A stretch of 64,000 bases of DNA from Capitulum mitella (GCA_030062745.1 CP099845.1:21970556-22034555), one strand, 5' to 3'; positions 13,114 to 25,639 are shown, numbered from the stretch's first letter. The notes: generated from the letters alone by a model not told the origin. Numbers and translations: made by a program.

Positions 13114-14487
13114 CAGGGGTGTGGTTTCCTATCTCTTTGTGAGTGTCCTGGCACCCACAAAGTGGAAATGGGCATCCACAATACGACTTAGGCACCCACA
13201 ACCTAAATATGTTTAAATGGTCAAGTATAGTTATATTCTCATGCCCATGACCTTAACCACCTGAAATCAGTTTTACCAGTAATAGTCGGAACTTATTTAC
13301 GTCATTGTTATCCACTTTTGCTTTTCCCCACCACCCTCGAGGTAAAATTGTGTCGAGCTGGGTCCTGGAGCAAGGTCCTCCATCACAGAGAGTGCACCTA
13401 CTCAGATCGTGATTTTTAATCGTACATGTGCGATTAAAGAGGACATTTTTATGAATCGAAGCCTAGGTACCATTCGTGCTTGCCAACTCGTTCTCGTTAG
13501 CTTGTATGTTACTGGGTTAAGTACACTGGCTGCCAGCCCAAGTTTTATCTGTTTACCCCAGTTTCTTTCACCACTGAAACCAACGATGAAGTGTGTAAGC
13601 GTATCGTTAGCCTCAGCGATGTCCAAGCTGACAGCAGCTGATGAACATCGGAGTTATGAAGGCGGCCGTCATGCATTCAGGCAAGTACCGCTGCAGTTCA
13701 ACGAACTGAATTTCTCCCGCAGGTTTGCGTTACGTGAATAGATCGAAATACGTTGCTGTTTGTCAAAACAATGTCGCTGCCGTTTATAACTGCGTCTGGT
13801 ACAGCAAAGCGCAGTGTTGGGCAAACATCGGGTACGTCCAAGGTTTACCTACGCATGTATTTTCTGCTCGCTGATTGGTTCCTTTCTCTAGCACCATGTT
13901 ATTGTATTTTGAGTACCAACAGCATTGTCGATAAGCACAATAACTAGAATGCGTGAAATGTTGGTTTAAGATAACCAAAATGCATTTCTCAATCACATGA
14001 TAACTCATAATCAATGGTAAATATTCCGCGGAGCGTGTTTCTAGGTAACGGAAAAACAGATGTATTCCCTTTAAGGATGTCGTTGCTATACAGCCATCCA
14101 TGATTTACGTAACACATCCTTCTGCAATTTACCTCTCGTAATACCTTTTTAAATTCATTTTTCTGAACTTTAGGCATAAACGCCTGTCACGACCCCTTCC
14201 CCCTCCCTTCCCCCGCGCGCAGCATATGGATGTCCCCATATGCGCTTTGGGCACCCACAATGATTTTCCAAAAACCGCACCCGTGCTGGTGGGTGGTAAT
14301 GGAGCAAATGAGTTCCGATCATTGTTTTCAAAGCTGATTTAGGTGGTTAACATCATGGGACTGAGAGTATAACTATCTTTTGATATTTAAACATAATTTA
14401 AGTTGTTGGTGCCCAAATCGTATTGTGGGTGCCCATTTCCACTTTGCGGGTGCCGGGGCACCCCCGAGATAGGGAACCACACCCCTG
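13114..14487. mobile_element. hAT-like non-autonomous element with about 165-bp terminal inverted repeats
   Basis: The ends are CAGGGGTGTGGTTTCC and, inverted, CAGGGGTGTGGTTCCC. Similarity continues inward about 165 bp through repeated GTGGGTGCCC motifs to TTAACCACCT. The CAGGGGTG start is typical of hAT termini, but flanking octamers (13106-13113 and 14488-14495) do not match, so the superfamily is inferred. There is no transposase. Confidence 0.7.
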
Positions 14488-14499
14488 CCTTAAGATATT

Positions 14500-15310
14500 A
14501 CATAGCGTTCTTAGATTTAAAAGAAGCTCCTGTAACATCGAGGAAACGACCATCATATAACTCACTGTGCCCCGTTCTTACCCGAGACTTACGTGCTTAC
14601 CCGAGAAGTCACCCTGGTGACATTAAAAAGACATCTTTTTGTACATACCTCCATTCAAAACGCGTTCCTGTGACACAAAGGAAGCCTCTGCGATAGGGTA
14701 CTGGCAACCTGTCGTTCAAAAGGCGCGACTGTGGCACCAAGAGTGTGTCCCCGTGATGGAGTATGGGCGCCCCGTTATCTAAAATGCGCCCCTTGTGATC
14801 CCAAAGAGCTACATCCGGAATGGGGTATGAGTGCCCTGTCGTTCAAAAGGCGCCCTTGACGCCAAGTAGGCGCCAGTATGATGGCTTATAGGCTGCGCTG
14901 TCGTTCAAAACGGTCTGCTGTAGTACCAAGAACGCGCCCATGTGATGGATGTAATTGCATACTGGCGCCCTGTTATTCAAAAGACGCATCTGAGCAACAA
15001 AGGCACCACGATGAAGAACCATACATCTGTTTCTTTAAAATGAGACCCTAGTAAAATCGAAGAGGAAACAAACGTGTAGTAATAGGCGTTCTGTTATCAA
15101 AATGGCCCCCATGTAACACAGAGACACAGAGCCAGACCTTACGTTCAAACTGGTGCTCGATCCAGTTTTTCATGGACGAACTTTGTCCGTTGATTCAAAG
15201 GCGTGTTGTCGTTAAAGACCGGACAAGTGACTTGTGACTTTATGCGCTCTGTAATAGGACATGGGCGACTTTCTGTTTAAAAGGAGGCCTGTAACATCGA
15301 GGAAGTGGCC

Positions 15311-15313
<3 letters not shown>
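14500..15313. repeat. Degenerate tandem array, unit about 60-70 bp
   Basis: Recurring landmarks GTCGTTCAAAAGGCGC, then GTGGCACCAAG or GTAACATCGAGGAA, then a GATGG...TATGGGCGC segment, repeat at about 60-70 bp from about 14500 to the TA microsatellite. Units are much diverged. Confidence 0.6.
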
Positions 15314-15371
<58 letters not shown>

Positions 15372-15443
15372 GCTAATTTGGGCATAATAATTATATTAAG
15401 CTAATTTGGGCGAATATATACATACGTATTACGCTAATTTGGG

Positions 15444-15495
<52 letters not shown>
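15313..15495. repeat. Paired (TA)n microsatellites with a GCTAATTTGGGC spacer
   Basis: Two TA tracts (about 15313-15370 and 15447-15495) flank a spacer containing three copies of GCTAATTTGGGC. Confidence 0.9.
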
Positions 15496-15496
<1 letters not shown>

Positions 15497-15617
15497 CCAA
15501 ATATGATATCGGCTTTCAAGCCCGTACGAGTAAAAGGACCCCTTGAGGCGTTTTGACGCCTAAGAATCGAAATGAGTTTCTGGAATCTATGTTTTCCAGT
15601 CAACGCCCATAAGACCC

Positions 15618-16373
15618 ATGTTAAATCTCTACAGCTTGGGGGGGGGGCACGTGCCCCTCCAAAGTGTATTAAAGTTCCATCCCTGGCTGCATGCACAGGT
15701 GGTTAGAACAAGGAGGGCTTGCGCTGAATCCTTTGCCGCGCAGGAACTGTCTCACTGCGAGGTTCCCCGACAGCATACAGAGCATGGCACGGCGCGCAGG
15801 CGAATGGATATCAATCACTGTGACCTCAGTGTACTCTCAGACGAAAAACTGACTCTGAATGCACATTGGCAATATCACATCGAAGGCAGATTGCGCGTTT
15901 GGGCATTTAATTGTGCCTTTTCAAACGGCCAAAGATGGAACATCATTATACGGCTGAAACAGCAATGCCATTTTGGCAACCTAAAACGCCAACATGAAGT
16001 CACTCTTAGAAGACTAATAAACACTGCCCGTGGTTTGGAAAGGGCAGAAAAGGTTCACATGAAGAGGGTCGAAAGCATGCAGCGCAATTCTGTAATGTGG
16101 ACCAGTGGACTCTGCCGTCTGAAAGGTGTTCTACTTGAGCACTGCAGCGTCTTTCGAAGAGACTGTGATACCAGAAGACGCCTCGTGTACTTTCAAATCG
16201 GAAGGCTGCCGGCCCGGCGCATGCAGAGTGGCCTGATGTTCCTCCGAAATGTTCACAGCCAGGCCAATGATTCTTTTCCTCTTCTGGGGCGTTTACCTCG
16301 GGCTGCCCCTTTGCGGATGCTGCGAGCTAAAATTTTATTTCGTGTCCCGCATGCTTGTGTGAGCAGAATATGA
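15618..16373 (+). other. Unclassified long open frame (251 codons)
   Basis: The frame opens at ATG 15618 and runs to a stop at 16373. It is Arg/Leu-rich with no signal peptide, membrane helix or motif I recognise. Its first 20 codons cross a poly-G tract of the kind found at transposon ends, so the ATG is unlikely to be a true start. It could be a degenerate transposon frame, an exon or chance; base composition gives no clear coding signature. Confidence 0.15.
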
Positions 16374-19360
16374 CCGGGATTGTTTTGCGCAGTGTCTGAA
16401 ATTTGTAATCAGCTTCTAGATAAAAAAGAGATGTGGATTTAGACCAATGGCGCCGTGCACTGATTTATTTAAGACACAATATCGCACACGCACTCGCTGC
16501 CGGTAATTAGATCTATCGTCACAGTTTCATCGCATTAGCCTCTTACCTTTAGGCAGTACCTTGCTGCATTCAGATCTTTTAAACGTACTAGTGTTTGTTG
16601 GTCTACTTCTTATCCTATCTTTATCGGCACACTGACTATTTACATGTCGTACCTGTGTACCTAATTCGAAGTAAACTGATGCATGACTTTATCGGCGACT
16701 GGGCTCATACACGTAGGTAAAAATATCCGAACTAAAGAAAACAAAGCTAAACGCGTCAAATTCTTCATACATTACATCCAACTTATCAGAACCGTATCAA
16801 CTAATCGAGTCCCACCCGACGCGAAAGCCAGCTGTTCCGCCGTTGATTACGCTTCGGGAACGAACGGAGCCTCGGCGTGTACGAAATGTTACCAAGAGCT
16901 CAGCAAGTGCGTCGTGTCCTACCCATCCCCCCCCCTCCCCCGACCTCCCCTCCCAGGAGGCCCAAAGCCAGAGAAAGCCCTGATGCCCCGACGGCGCCGG
17001 AGGGTTTTCGGAATTTCGAGCCACCGGTGTGAGCGAATGACACCTGGAGCTGGCTCGGGTTACTGGGCATGGGAAAGGGAGGCCGCTGAGATGGCTGGAT
17101 AAAATCCTGTGACTTTTAACGACAATGAAGAAATCCCAGGGAGTTGGACACCTCGCTGTTGGGCGTAAGCTCTTCAGACTTTCTTCAGCGGAACATTCGT
17201 GCCGGACCCGCTCGCCACTGTGCTATCACTGTAGCTGGCCATTTCTTCTTTCCGTCTCTTCATGTCTCTGCTCTGTCCCTTCAGTTAGCCATGTCCCTAC
17301 CTTCGTCCTCACACGGCTGATGCATACTGGAACGAATGGAATCTGTTTTCATGTCACGAGTTATTTGTGCAACAGTCAATGGAAGATAGGTTTCATAACA
17401 AATTTGTGATTTCAGTTTGTGTTCTTCTTCAGATAGAGAAAGACGCGTTTGAAAAACAATGGCTGATATCATGAAAGAAAAAAAATTCGATTAAGGTCCG
17501 GAAAAAGGCGGAACCGCCAACAACCTATGCCGACTCTCAAAACCAGACCACGACACGGTCTAGTCATGTCAATAGCCATGAGAAAGCAGCAGCTTGTTTC
17601 ATTCCATTTCCACCAAAATAGTTACAGCTGACGCTGCCGAACATCCCTATAATCCATTAGCAATATTCCGTGTCTCCCGAATGGCCGAGTGACGGAATTT
17701 AACACAGGGCCAATGAGAAATGTTCGCCAGCTGACGCCGAACGACGGAATGCGCCAGACGGTGCGCTGGACTTTTCGGCGCCGAACCGAAGAGCACGAGC
17801 TCAACTTTTCGGATGTTCGACGGCAAGCACCTGTTGTGACAGAAGCTCGTTGGATTATGTCCAATTTGCAACTGGACAACGAAGGAAGTATTCTTGTCAC
17901 GAATCTCGTTATTTTAATTGGTATTTTGGAAGATCATGGCCGCAGGATGTTGAATAATGTTGTAATCAACTGGACAGCCAGACATCCAAACAGCCCGACA
18001 AAATCTCTCAACGCAAGCTACGCCTCCACACAGTTTGATGTGGTTCACAACGTTTGCATCTGCGTGTTATCACGACACAGCGAGTTTAGAATAATTTCAG
18101 GAAAAACTCAATTTTGGTATTTGGCTGGCCACGGAAACACCATTTGATTTTCTGGCTCGCTATTGTTGGCATTTAACGTGGTTTTTGCGAGATGCTGCTC
18201 TTCTTTTAGGCAGCTGTCAATACCGAAGGGTCTACATAAATTTAATGCCGTCATCGTCATTGCAGCGCAAATCAGTACGTAGCAATGCAACTGACAAGAC
18301 ATCAGAAGACACTCGTCTTGATGGCAAGACAAAACACGTGACGGTATGACCATGCAATCGTGCTCCGAGTGACCGAATCGAGTTTTACATTTTTTTGTTG
18401 TCTTTTTTGTGCTTTATATGGGTACCAAGCATTTCCCTTTCCTTTACGATCCTTCACCATTCACCATTCAGCTTGAGTCCTTACATCGAACGCAGCGCCG
18501 GAACGACCGCAGTGATCTGCACTGGACCTTTTTCCTAGCATTGCCCTTACCTTCTTGTCAACAGAGCGCATTAGATAATATATACTATAATAATAATGCG
18601 CATAAGAGGAGCGCATTACCGAATTGTATGCTCGGCTGGGCACCTGCTGTCAAAGCCTCACCCTCTATTCGCATGCTCAGTCCTGACTACTAATACCACT
18701 TTCATGGTGTTGAAGTTTTTTTCTTTTTCCCCATCACGTATTTTTTTCGCGTGCGTAATAGCACTGGTTCAAAGAGGAGGCACATGTATATTAAATTAAG
18801 TGAACTCAAATGAAGTAACGTTCACCAACTGGTGCAAAGCTACATTCTTGCATGTTATGATTTCCTGGAACAGTGCCCAAATATGCACAACATTTAGAAT
18901 TAGTTCACTTGTTTATTAAACATTTTGCTAAGCCAAACAAAGGAACTGCTTCTTTTGTTGTCATTCTCTATAAATGTCACACAAATCCTTTCGGTACGTC
19001 GAAAGGACCAGTGGACCGCGACTTGAAATTCGACGCGTAATTTCCGTTGTTCGGCCATTTGGCGAGACGACAAATGTTGCCAGTGGACGCCCGGCTTAAA
19101 GGAGGGGCCCAGCCGTGGAGAAAAATGATGAAATGAACTATGAGCCTTTCAATAAATCAAACGTTTACATCACAAACGTTTTTTCTTCTAACCCCGTAGT
19201 ATATCTACAGGTAATATACATGCATATATATATATACATATACATATAGGTAATAACCACTCTTTCTTGCTTTTTAGTGCACGAAAGTAAGTATTGACCT
19301 CCAAACATGTAGAAAAACAGCCTTTGTAGCCGAAGGCATCCTGGGAGCCCTGAGTCATGC
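16374..19360. other. Intergenic DNA
   Basis: AT-rich DNA with a C-rich stretch at about 16925-16965 and an ATAT run near 19225. A 152-codon frame at 17689-18147 has no recognisable content. Nothing supports a gene. Confidence 0.4.
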
Positions 19361-19369
19361 GCTGGACCC

Positions 19370-19960
19370 GCCACCGAAAGAGCCGATCAGCTGGAGAAAT
19401 GGCGTCAAGTGCACGGCGGTGTGCCAGTTCCCGCGGCAGTCAGCGCGTGCGGCCTGCGGTTGCCTTTATTGCGACCGGAGTCGCCGCGCGCCTCAAGTCG
19501 TTCTCCTATAATGTGGAAACTCTGGGTTACCTGCTGGTGTAGGTATCCTGCGCTGCGCCGCCGCCGACTGGCGGCTGCGGCGGCCGGCGCGGCGGGAGGC
19601 GTGGCTGGCGGCGGCACGGAGGGGAGCCGCCACTCCGCTGGGTAAGGCTGGGGTCTGGACGCCGGCCGGGGTCCGACAGGCGGGAGAGGGGTAACTGCCG
19701 CGGGCTCGGGAGCCCCACAGCCTGAGTGAACCGGCACACGAAGCCCGGACGACGCGGGATTCCTGTGGAGGTCGCTCTCCGCTCGACGTTCACACGTCGC
19801 TCTCCCGAGGGGAGCGGACTACGGTCACTTGTCACGAGAACACGGCCAGCACGACCGCCAAACCAGGTGGGGTCGAAAACCGCAGACAGTAACCTCAGCG
19901 TCCCGTTTGGACTGCAGACCCTCTCTCTCTGCTCTGTCGGCCGCGGAAGGAGGCGTATGT
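19370..19960. other. GC-rich island, possible promoter or first exon
   Basis: A sharp rise in G+C and CpG with overlapping open frames on both strands. On the minus strand ACACCAGCAG|GTAACC at about 19525-19540 would be a good splice donor, so an untranslated or N-terminal exon is possible. I cannot link it to any coding exon. Confidence 0.3.
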
Positions 19961-21547
19961 GACGCAGTCACGTGCTGACCGGACAATGAACGGGAATTCT
20001 GCCAGAGGAAGTGATATTCGGTAGCGTGGGAGAGGGCTGATACAGATTGGGGTGCCGGTGAAACGGTCCCGACTAAGAATGTTTCGGTGGGTATTTCACG
20101 AACAAGCGGCTCCTGCTGCCACTGGCATGGCATCATCCAGCCTTAAGCGCGAGGTGGATGATCTGTTGCGAATAAATGAATCTGAAATGCGCGCTTTGTC
20201 ACGTGCCGCAAGAAGCAGAGTCAAAAGAGGACCGTATTGCGCTGTGTTTCGGCACTTCTTATTTGTCCTCTGTTCGTGTAAATATGTTCCCACGATTCAA
20301 TACTGGGGATCAAACGTTGACTTTTTACTTCGACTCGCATCGTCTGCTTTCGGGTATCTAGAATCTGCGCATGCTCAAGCGACTTTCAACTCGAATTGGT
20401 GTCCGGAGCCAACGTGTGGAATTATTATGACGGACTGGCAACGTTCGGGCTTTCGACTACCCATGCCGGAAAGCCTACATCTTCTGTTTCATTTCGATTG
20501 TCCAGGTCATTAATTACATTTTCACAATAATTGTTTCCTCTCAGCGGCATTTCTGTTGCTGGGCTCCATCTTCAGCTGTTTTTTTGTAAAGTGGTGTTCT
20601 GGCGTGCTGCTATTCGCCGTCCTGCCCAATTGGCGACACCAGCAGGAATGACGTCACTCGCGGTCAGTCCGCCTCCGGTAGTGGGTGGGGCCAGCGCCGA
20701 ATGGATGGCGTCATACGTCCGGAGGCTCTGTTCAGGGTGTCCCAGTCACCATGTTTTTTTAAGATCGGGTGTGTATAAGAAAACCCTTATTTTTGACAGA
20801 TTCTGACCGAACTCTTTCCGTAAGTCAGCGCTTACGCTGGAATGGTCATATGCGAAGCCTTATCAACGTTCAGTCATAATCATGGAAATTATCCCCCGTC
20901 AGAAAAAGGATACGTGGGACAGTATAAGCATGGTCTTGTCCAAGGAATTCTGGTTGGGGGGCAGGTCTTCTGGCCTGGTATTCTAGTAGCAGTTACCTAC
21001 TGCGGTGGAGTAGAAATGAAATGACGAAAAATCCGCATATATCTTAATGTAGCCTCTGGGAGCAACATTTTTTTCGTTTAGAGTGGTTCGTTACCGGCCT
21101 TTTTCAACCCATGCCTTTTTGCCTTGAAAACGATCGTTTTTCAACTGCTAGCCTTTTCATGAGCCACAACCTAGTTTAAACCACAACATCCCATTCTTTT
21201 AACCCCAGCTAGTTCAAAGGTGGCCTTGCATTTTGTCCCAGATAGCCTCATGGTGGCCTTTAGATGCAATTTTCGGGTTTCGGGCCATGCAGGGTCAAAT
21301 ATCAGGCCATTTTGCATTTTAGTGAGCTTTAAGTATATCGGGTTGGTGTGGTTAAAACGAGCTATTCCTCATGACAAGGCAAGTAGTTGGGGAAAACGGT
21401 CATATTCAAGGCAAAAACACATTAGTTAAAAATGCAAATTCTTTGGAAATAGACCACATACAAGTTGGGCAGTCCTGTCTTACGGGGTATAGATGCATAA
21501 AAGATAATTATGTTTTGAACAGTTTATAGCCCCAGATATTATGAATC
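19961..21547. other. Intergenic DNA
   Basis: Mixed composition with several short open frames, the longest 153 codons from 20052. None has recognisable domains. Confidence 0.35.
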
Positions 21548-21804
21548 GTTAGACGGTTAATGGAATCGTGAGGCGACTAGGTTACGGTTTTATTCACCGC
21601 CTGTTTCAAGCCCGTCTCGGGTTCGTCGTCAGGTGGCACAGGGCACTGAGCAGAACAGGTCACGACAAATGTGACCTGTTTGTTTATTGTGACCTGTTGT
21701 GCTCAGTACCCCGTACCATCTGACGACGAACCTGAGACGGGTTTGAAAATAATTTTGATTAAAACCATAACCTGGTCGCCTCACGATTCCATTAAACATC
21801 TAAC
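21548..21804. mobile_element. Foldback MITE with about 115-bp arms
   Basis: The left arm starts GTTAGACG and passes GGAATCGTGAGGCGAC; the right arm ends GTCGCCTCACGATTCC...CATCTAAC. The arms also share GACGACGAACC/GGTTCGTCGTC and CAGGTCAC/GTGACCTG. The loop is about 25 bp. No coding content. Confidence 0.85.
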
Positions 21805-23950
21805 AAAAGATGATTTTTTTAGACCCCGTTTTTCCTTTTCCTCTAACCTGCTATCTGCAGCGTCCTGTCTCCCTCATATTGCGACCGCATTGTTCTGGGC
21901 GGTTTTCGGTGTTAAATAGTGTTTGTGTTAAATGTTTTCGGTGATAAATAGTCGTTTACTTCCACTACCAATGGCGATTCAAGTGTACGAAAAATTCCAT
22001 TGATGAATCATTTTTGCAGTGGCTCCGCATTCGGAAAAATCCTACGTTTTCACAGAAAATGATGTATTTATCGTACCAACATACATATTTATATCGTTTG
22101 GTTATTTTTCTGGCATAAACAACCCTATGTTTGTATATACAAGCGTTGTTGAAAAGTCGACGGACGAGCATTTTAGCAGTGACTTCGCATTTGAAAAAAA
22201 ATGTTACGTCTCCACAGAACACCCTGTATTGGATTTTATAACTTCGATCATTCTAGCTGTGCCTCCCCTCACAGCTATCCAGTTTTCCCTTGATTTGGGG
22301 GGTGGCATCTGCACTGCGTGAGCAGAGCCCCCCCCCCTTTAACATGTTAAACGAGCCCCTAATAGTTTTTTTCCTCTAGTCTTTTTTCCTTTAGTCTCCT
22401 AAGTTAGGTTAACTTAGGAGACTCAGAACACCATATCGAGCCGGCCTCGAAGCTGAAGGACGAGCATTCGCGAGACGCCAATTAACTCCGTCGAGCCAGC
22501 GCCGCCGGATCGGTCAGGAGAGGGCGGACGGACATGAGTGGAAAAGGCGAACTTTGTGAAACGAATGTGCACTGAAAATCGTCGAGCAGCAGAGACATGA
22601 TGTGTCTGTCAACTCTGACCTCGTTTTGGCCTGCACTTCGTGGGCCAACTGTACCGTGTTAACACCGTGCAGTGGGCTTTGCGCAGTAAATCCTTGGTTT
22701 CGGTGCCACCTCTCAGCACACCAAAAATTACTGAAATCGCAGGGGTCTTCAAAATCAGTCCGTTATGCCACCGTGTCTAAGTCAATGGGAAGTAAAATAT
22801 TTGGTGAAAAGCAGCTATACAGACGGCGATACGTCAACAAGAGCCAGGGTAGGATCCAGCGCACATTTTTTGTGTCAGTGAAATCAATGAAATTTATCAA
22901 TCAAATGAAACCAAAGGGAATCAATCAATCATTTCAAGATTTTGTTTGACTAGATTTCGGCACTAACTTGTGCCGTTGCATTTCTGTTTTGCTTTCGCAT
23001 GTTTTTTATGCACGCATGCATTTCTGTGGAAACTAGTGCACTTCGTTCATTCACCTGACACGTTTTAGGCGATTTTAAAGGGCGCATAATTGGACTGAGA
23101 GTGGTCTGAGAGTTGGCTGAGCGTGGATTATTTTGACAGACACTAGGCCCTAGGCCTTTCGCAACGACCGCAAAATGCCCTAAGAGAGCTTGCGCACTGC
23201 ACCATGACCGAACGTCCAGATTCTGGGAAGGACGGGAGAATGTAGATCGCCACCATTCAGTGGTCCTAACATTAGGCTAATGGCAATGACTTAAAAGAAA
23301 CGGTATGCGATCTTATTCAGACTCCAATAATTTTCAAAAATTTCCAGTCATGGCTTGCGCAAGCTTGTTTGTTGACGTTCTTTCTGTTTCTAGGGCCCTT
23401 TTGACAAATTTGTCGTTTTTTGCATCCAGTTTCTCCCTTCTACAGAATCGGAAACAACACAACCGAGGCTGAATGATTATACAAACATGGCACTCCTGGT
23501 CTTGTTCGTCCTTTTAAACGTCAAGCCAACAAAACATCATGGTCAGCTTCTCTCGCTGCTCCCTGACGCCTGATACAGAAAGGGGTGACATTGTCTGAGG
23601 AGAACGTCATGAAAAAATCGAAAGCCGGAAGGAACAGGCGGCCATTCATCGCATCTGACGACACGCGAATGGCCAAGAGCGCCATGACGCGGTGGCAAAC
23701 CGCCAGCTGAGAAACTGCCCGGCCATCACACACAAATCATACTGCCGAGCACGTGCAGGCTTCAGAGAGGAAGACTCCCCTGTTGCACTCGAGGAGCGTC
23801 GTAAAAAACCGTAGGCACGAGGCCTGCGCGCCTCGTCACAAAGCGCCGCTGCTCTTTGAACTATTAATGATCTCATTCTACCTCGGCGTTTCGGACGGGC
23901 GTTCATTTCTCCCTGGATCCGCTCGGACAGTCGCGTAGTTTCAACCACCT
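21805..23950. other. Intergenic DNA
   Basis: Contains one short perfect hairpin (22393-22423) and small unrecognised open frames on both strands, including a 102-codon minus-strand frame at 23646-23954. No gene can be supported. Confidence 0.35.
22393..22423. repeat. Perfect 14-bp-stem hairpin with GGT loop
   Basis: AGTCTCCTAAGTTA, then GGT, then TAACTTAGGAGACT. The stem includes TTAGG/CCTAA-like bases. Confidence 0.85.
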
Positions 23951-24205
23951 TCACCGCTCAGCGCCGCAGTCAGCACGTGCATTCTCCTCGGACTTCGAAG
24001 CACCGCCGACGCGGCAGGCCGCCTGCCACCGCACCGCTCATCGGTCGCAAGGGTGGCCGCACCGGCCGTGCGTCACGCGGGGGTGGCGGGGAGAAATCGC
24101 GGGTCGCCGGCGCGCCGCGTTGCACCACTGCGGCGCGCCGGCGGTCAAGGGTGGCCGGGGCCGCTGGGAACCCGACACGCCCGGCGGCCGGCGCCGCGGC
24201 GACGG

Positions 24206-24212
24206 TATAAAG
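24206..24212 (+). promoter_or_regulatory. TATA box of the cuticle protein gene
   Basis: TATAAAG stands 75 bp before the start codon in a GC-rich context, which would place transcription start about 30 bp downstream (near 24236-24240). Confidence 0.7.
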
Positions 24213-24280
24213 CGGCCGCCGCCCGCTGTCCGTCACGAGTCGCCTGTCCACAGCACCGCCGGCCACCCTTCAGGAGAGCG

Positions 24281-25551
24281 ATGAAGTTGGTACGTCGGAC
24301 GCGCTCGGCGGCGGCAGGCCTCTGGTCTGGAAAACGGGCTTAATTGGTCCACCTCACCGCGGCAGCATGCGTGGCTTTCTTGTCTGAGAAAGTGGCACGT
24401 TAACTCCGCCGGAATGACTTCTCGAGTCATTTTGAACTCATGCTCGGTCGTCGGGCAGGGGCGTTCTTTTCGCGGGCGGATATCGTTCAATCAACTTGGT
24501 TGTCTCGACTCTGAAAGACGCCCACTGCCACCGCTCGCCTCGTGGTCGACAATGTCCGAACGTATTGCCCTCCACCTCTGCTTCCCCAGCTGATCGTGGC
24601 CTGTCTCGCTGCGCTGGCGGCCGCCGACGGCTCGGCCCCAGACGACGCGCACCAGCCGCCGGCCGAGCACGCCGGCACCGCCCGCCCGGCCGGCCACGCC
24701 GTCCGCCCGGCCGCCCACTACGCCATCGTCAGCCAGGAGCACGTGCAGCCCGGCGACGGCAGCTTCCAGTCGAGCTTCCAGACCGAGAACGGCATCTACC
24801 GCGCCGACAGCGGCAGCCCGACGGGCGGCCGCGGCGAGTCCGAGTATGGGCCGGCCGGCGGCTACGTCCACCAGGGCAGCTGGAGCTACACCGACGACTA
24901 CGGCCAGCCGGTCAAGGTCGACTTCGTGGCCGACGAGAACGGCTACCGGCCCAACAGCGACATCCTGCCGACCCCCGTGCCGACCCAGTACCCGCTGCCG
25001 GTGGTGCCGCAGGTGTACCAGGGCGAACAGAGCTACGGCCCCGCTCCGGCCAGTTACAAGGCCCCTGCTCCTGCCAGCTACAAGGCTTCTGCCCCTGCCA
25101 GCTACAAGGCCCCTGCCCCTGCCAGTTACAAGGCCCCTGCCCCTGCCAGTTACGAGGTTTCTGGCCCTGCCAGTCACAAGGCCCCTGCCCCTGCCAGTTA
25201 CAGGGCCCCTGCATACAAGGCCAACCTGCCAGTTACGAGGCTCCTGCCCCTGCCAGCTACGAGGCTCCTGTCCCTGCCAGCTACAAGGCTACCGTCTCCA
25301 GGAGGCATCGGGGTCCTGTCCGTGCCAATTACAGGGCTGCCGCTACTGCGAGCTACCAGGCTCCTGCTCCTGCCCCCAAGAGGCACCAGGCCCCTGCTCC
25401 TGCCAGCTATAAGGCTCCTGTGGCCGCTTCCCGTGGCTACGATGCTCCTGTTGCTGCTGCAGATGCCCAGGTTGCTGACAGCTACGGTGCTCCCGAGGAA
25501 GCGCGTGTTTCTGACAGCTATGGCGCTCCGAAAGGTCGTCGCTACAACTGA
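24281..25551 (+). CDS. RR-type cuticular protein with APAPASYK repeats (frameshift in repeat region)
   Basis: Secreted structural protein that would bind chitin in the exoskeleton. Exon 1 (24281-24289) encodes only MKL, then a 300-bp intron (24290-24589, GT...CCCCAG), the classic cuticle-gene layout. Exon 2 (24590-25551) completes the signal peptide MKLLIVACLAALAAADG. Residues about 58-131 form a Rebers-Riddiford domain closest to the RR-1 type, with GSWSYTDDYGQPVKVDF and ADENGYRPNSDILPTP. From about residue 154 the chain is an 8-residue repeat, APAPASYK, encoded by a 24-bp tandem unit. At about 25213-25232 the repeat slips by one frame. Beyond it the PASYEAP repeat continues in another frame to the natural end SYGAPKGRRYN and stop 25551. 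This is either an assembly indel or a real frameshift. Without the shift, the original frame runs on to 25624 as an unlikely Leu-rich tail. Confidence 0.88.
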
Positions 25552-25619
25552 CAGGACGACGTGTTTGCGACGTCGGCAGTGGCTGCCTCGTGCTTATTGT
25601 ATCTATGATGGTGTGAGTG

Positions 25620-25625
25620 AATAAA
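25620..25625 (+). terminator. Poly(A) signal of the cuticle protein gene
   Basis: AATAAA lies 69 bp after the stop codon at 25551. Confidence 0.75.
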
Positions 25626-25639
25626 GGCAAATACCTGCA

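Noticed and set aside
13114..14487. Firm hAT assignment
   Set aside because: No matching 8-bp flanks; kept only as hAT-like because of the CAGGGGTG ends.
17689..18147. 152-codon plus-strand frame
   Set aside because: No motif, ordinary composition.
20052..20513. 153-codon plus-strand frame
   Set aside because: No recognisable domain; the first part looks charged and helical, the rest does not look coding.
24491..25177. 228-codon antisense frame in the cuticle gene
   Set aside because: The 24-bp repeat lacks stops on this strand; the translation is just the repeat read backwards.
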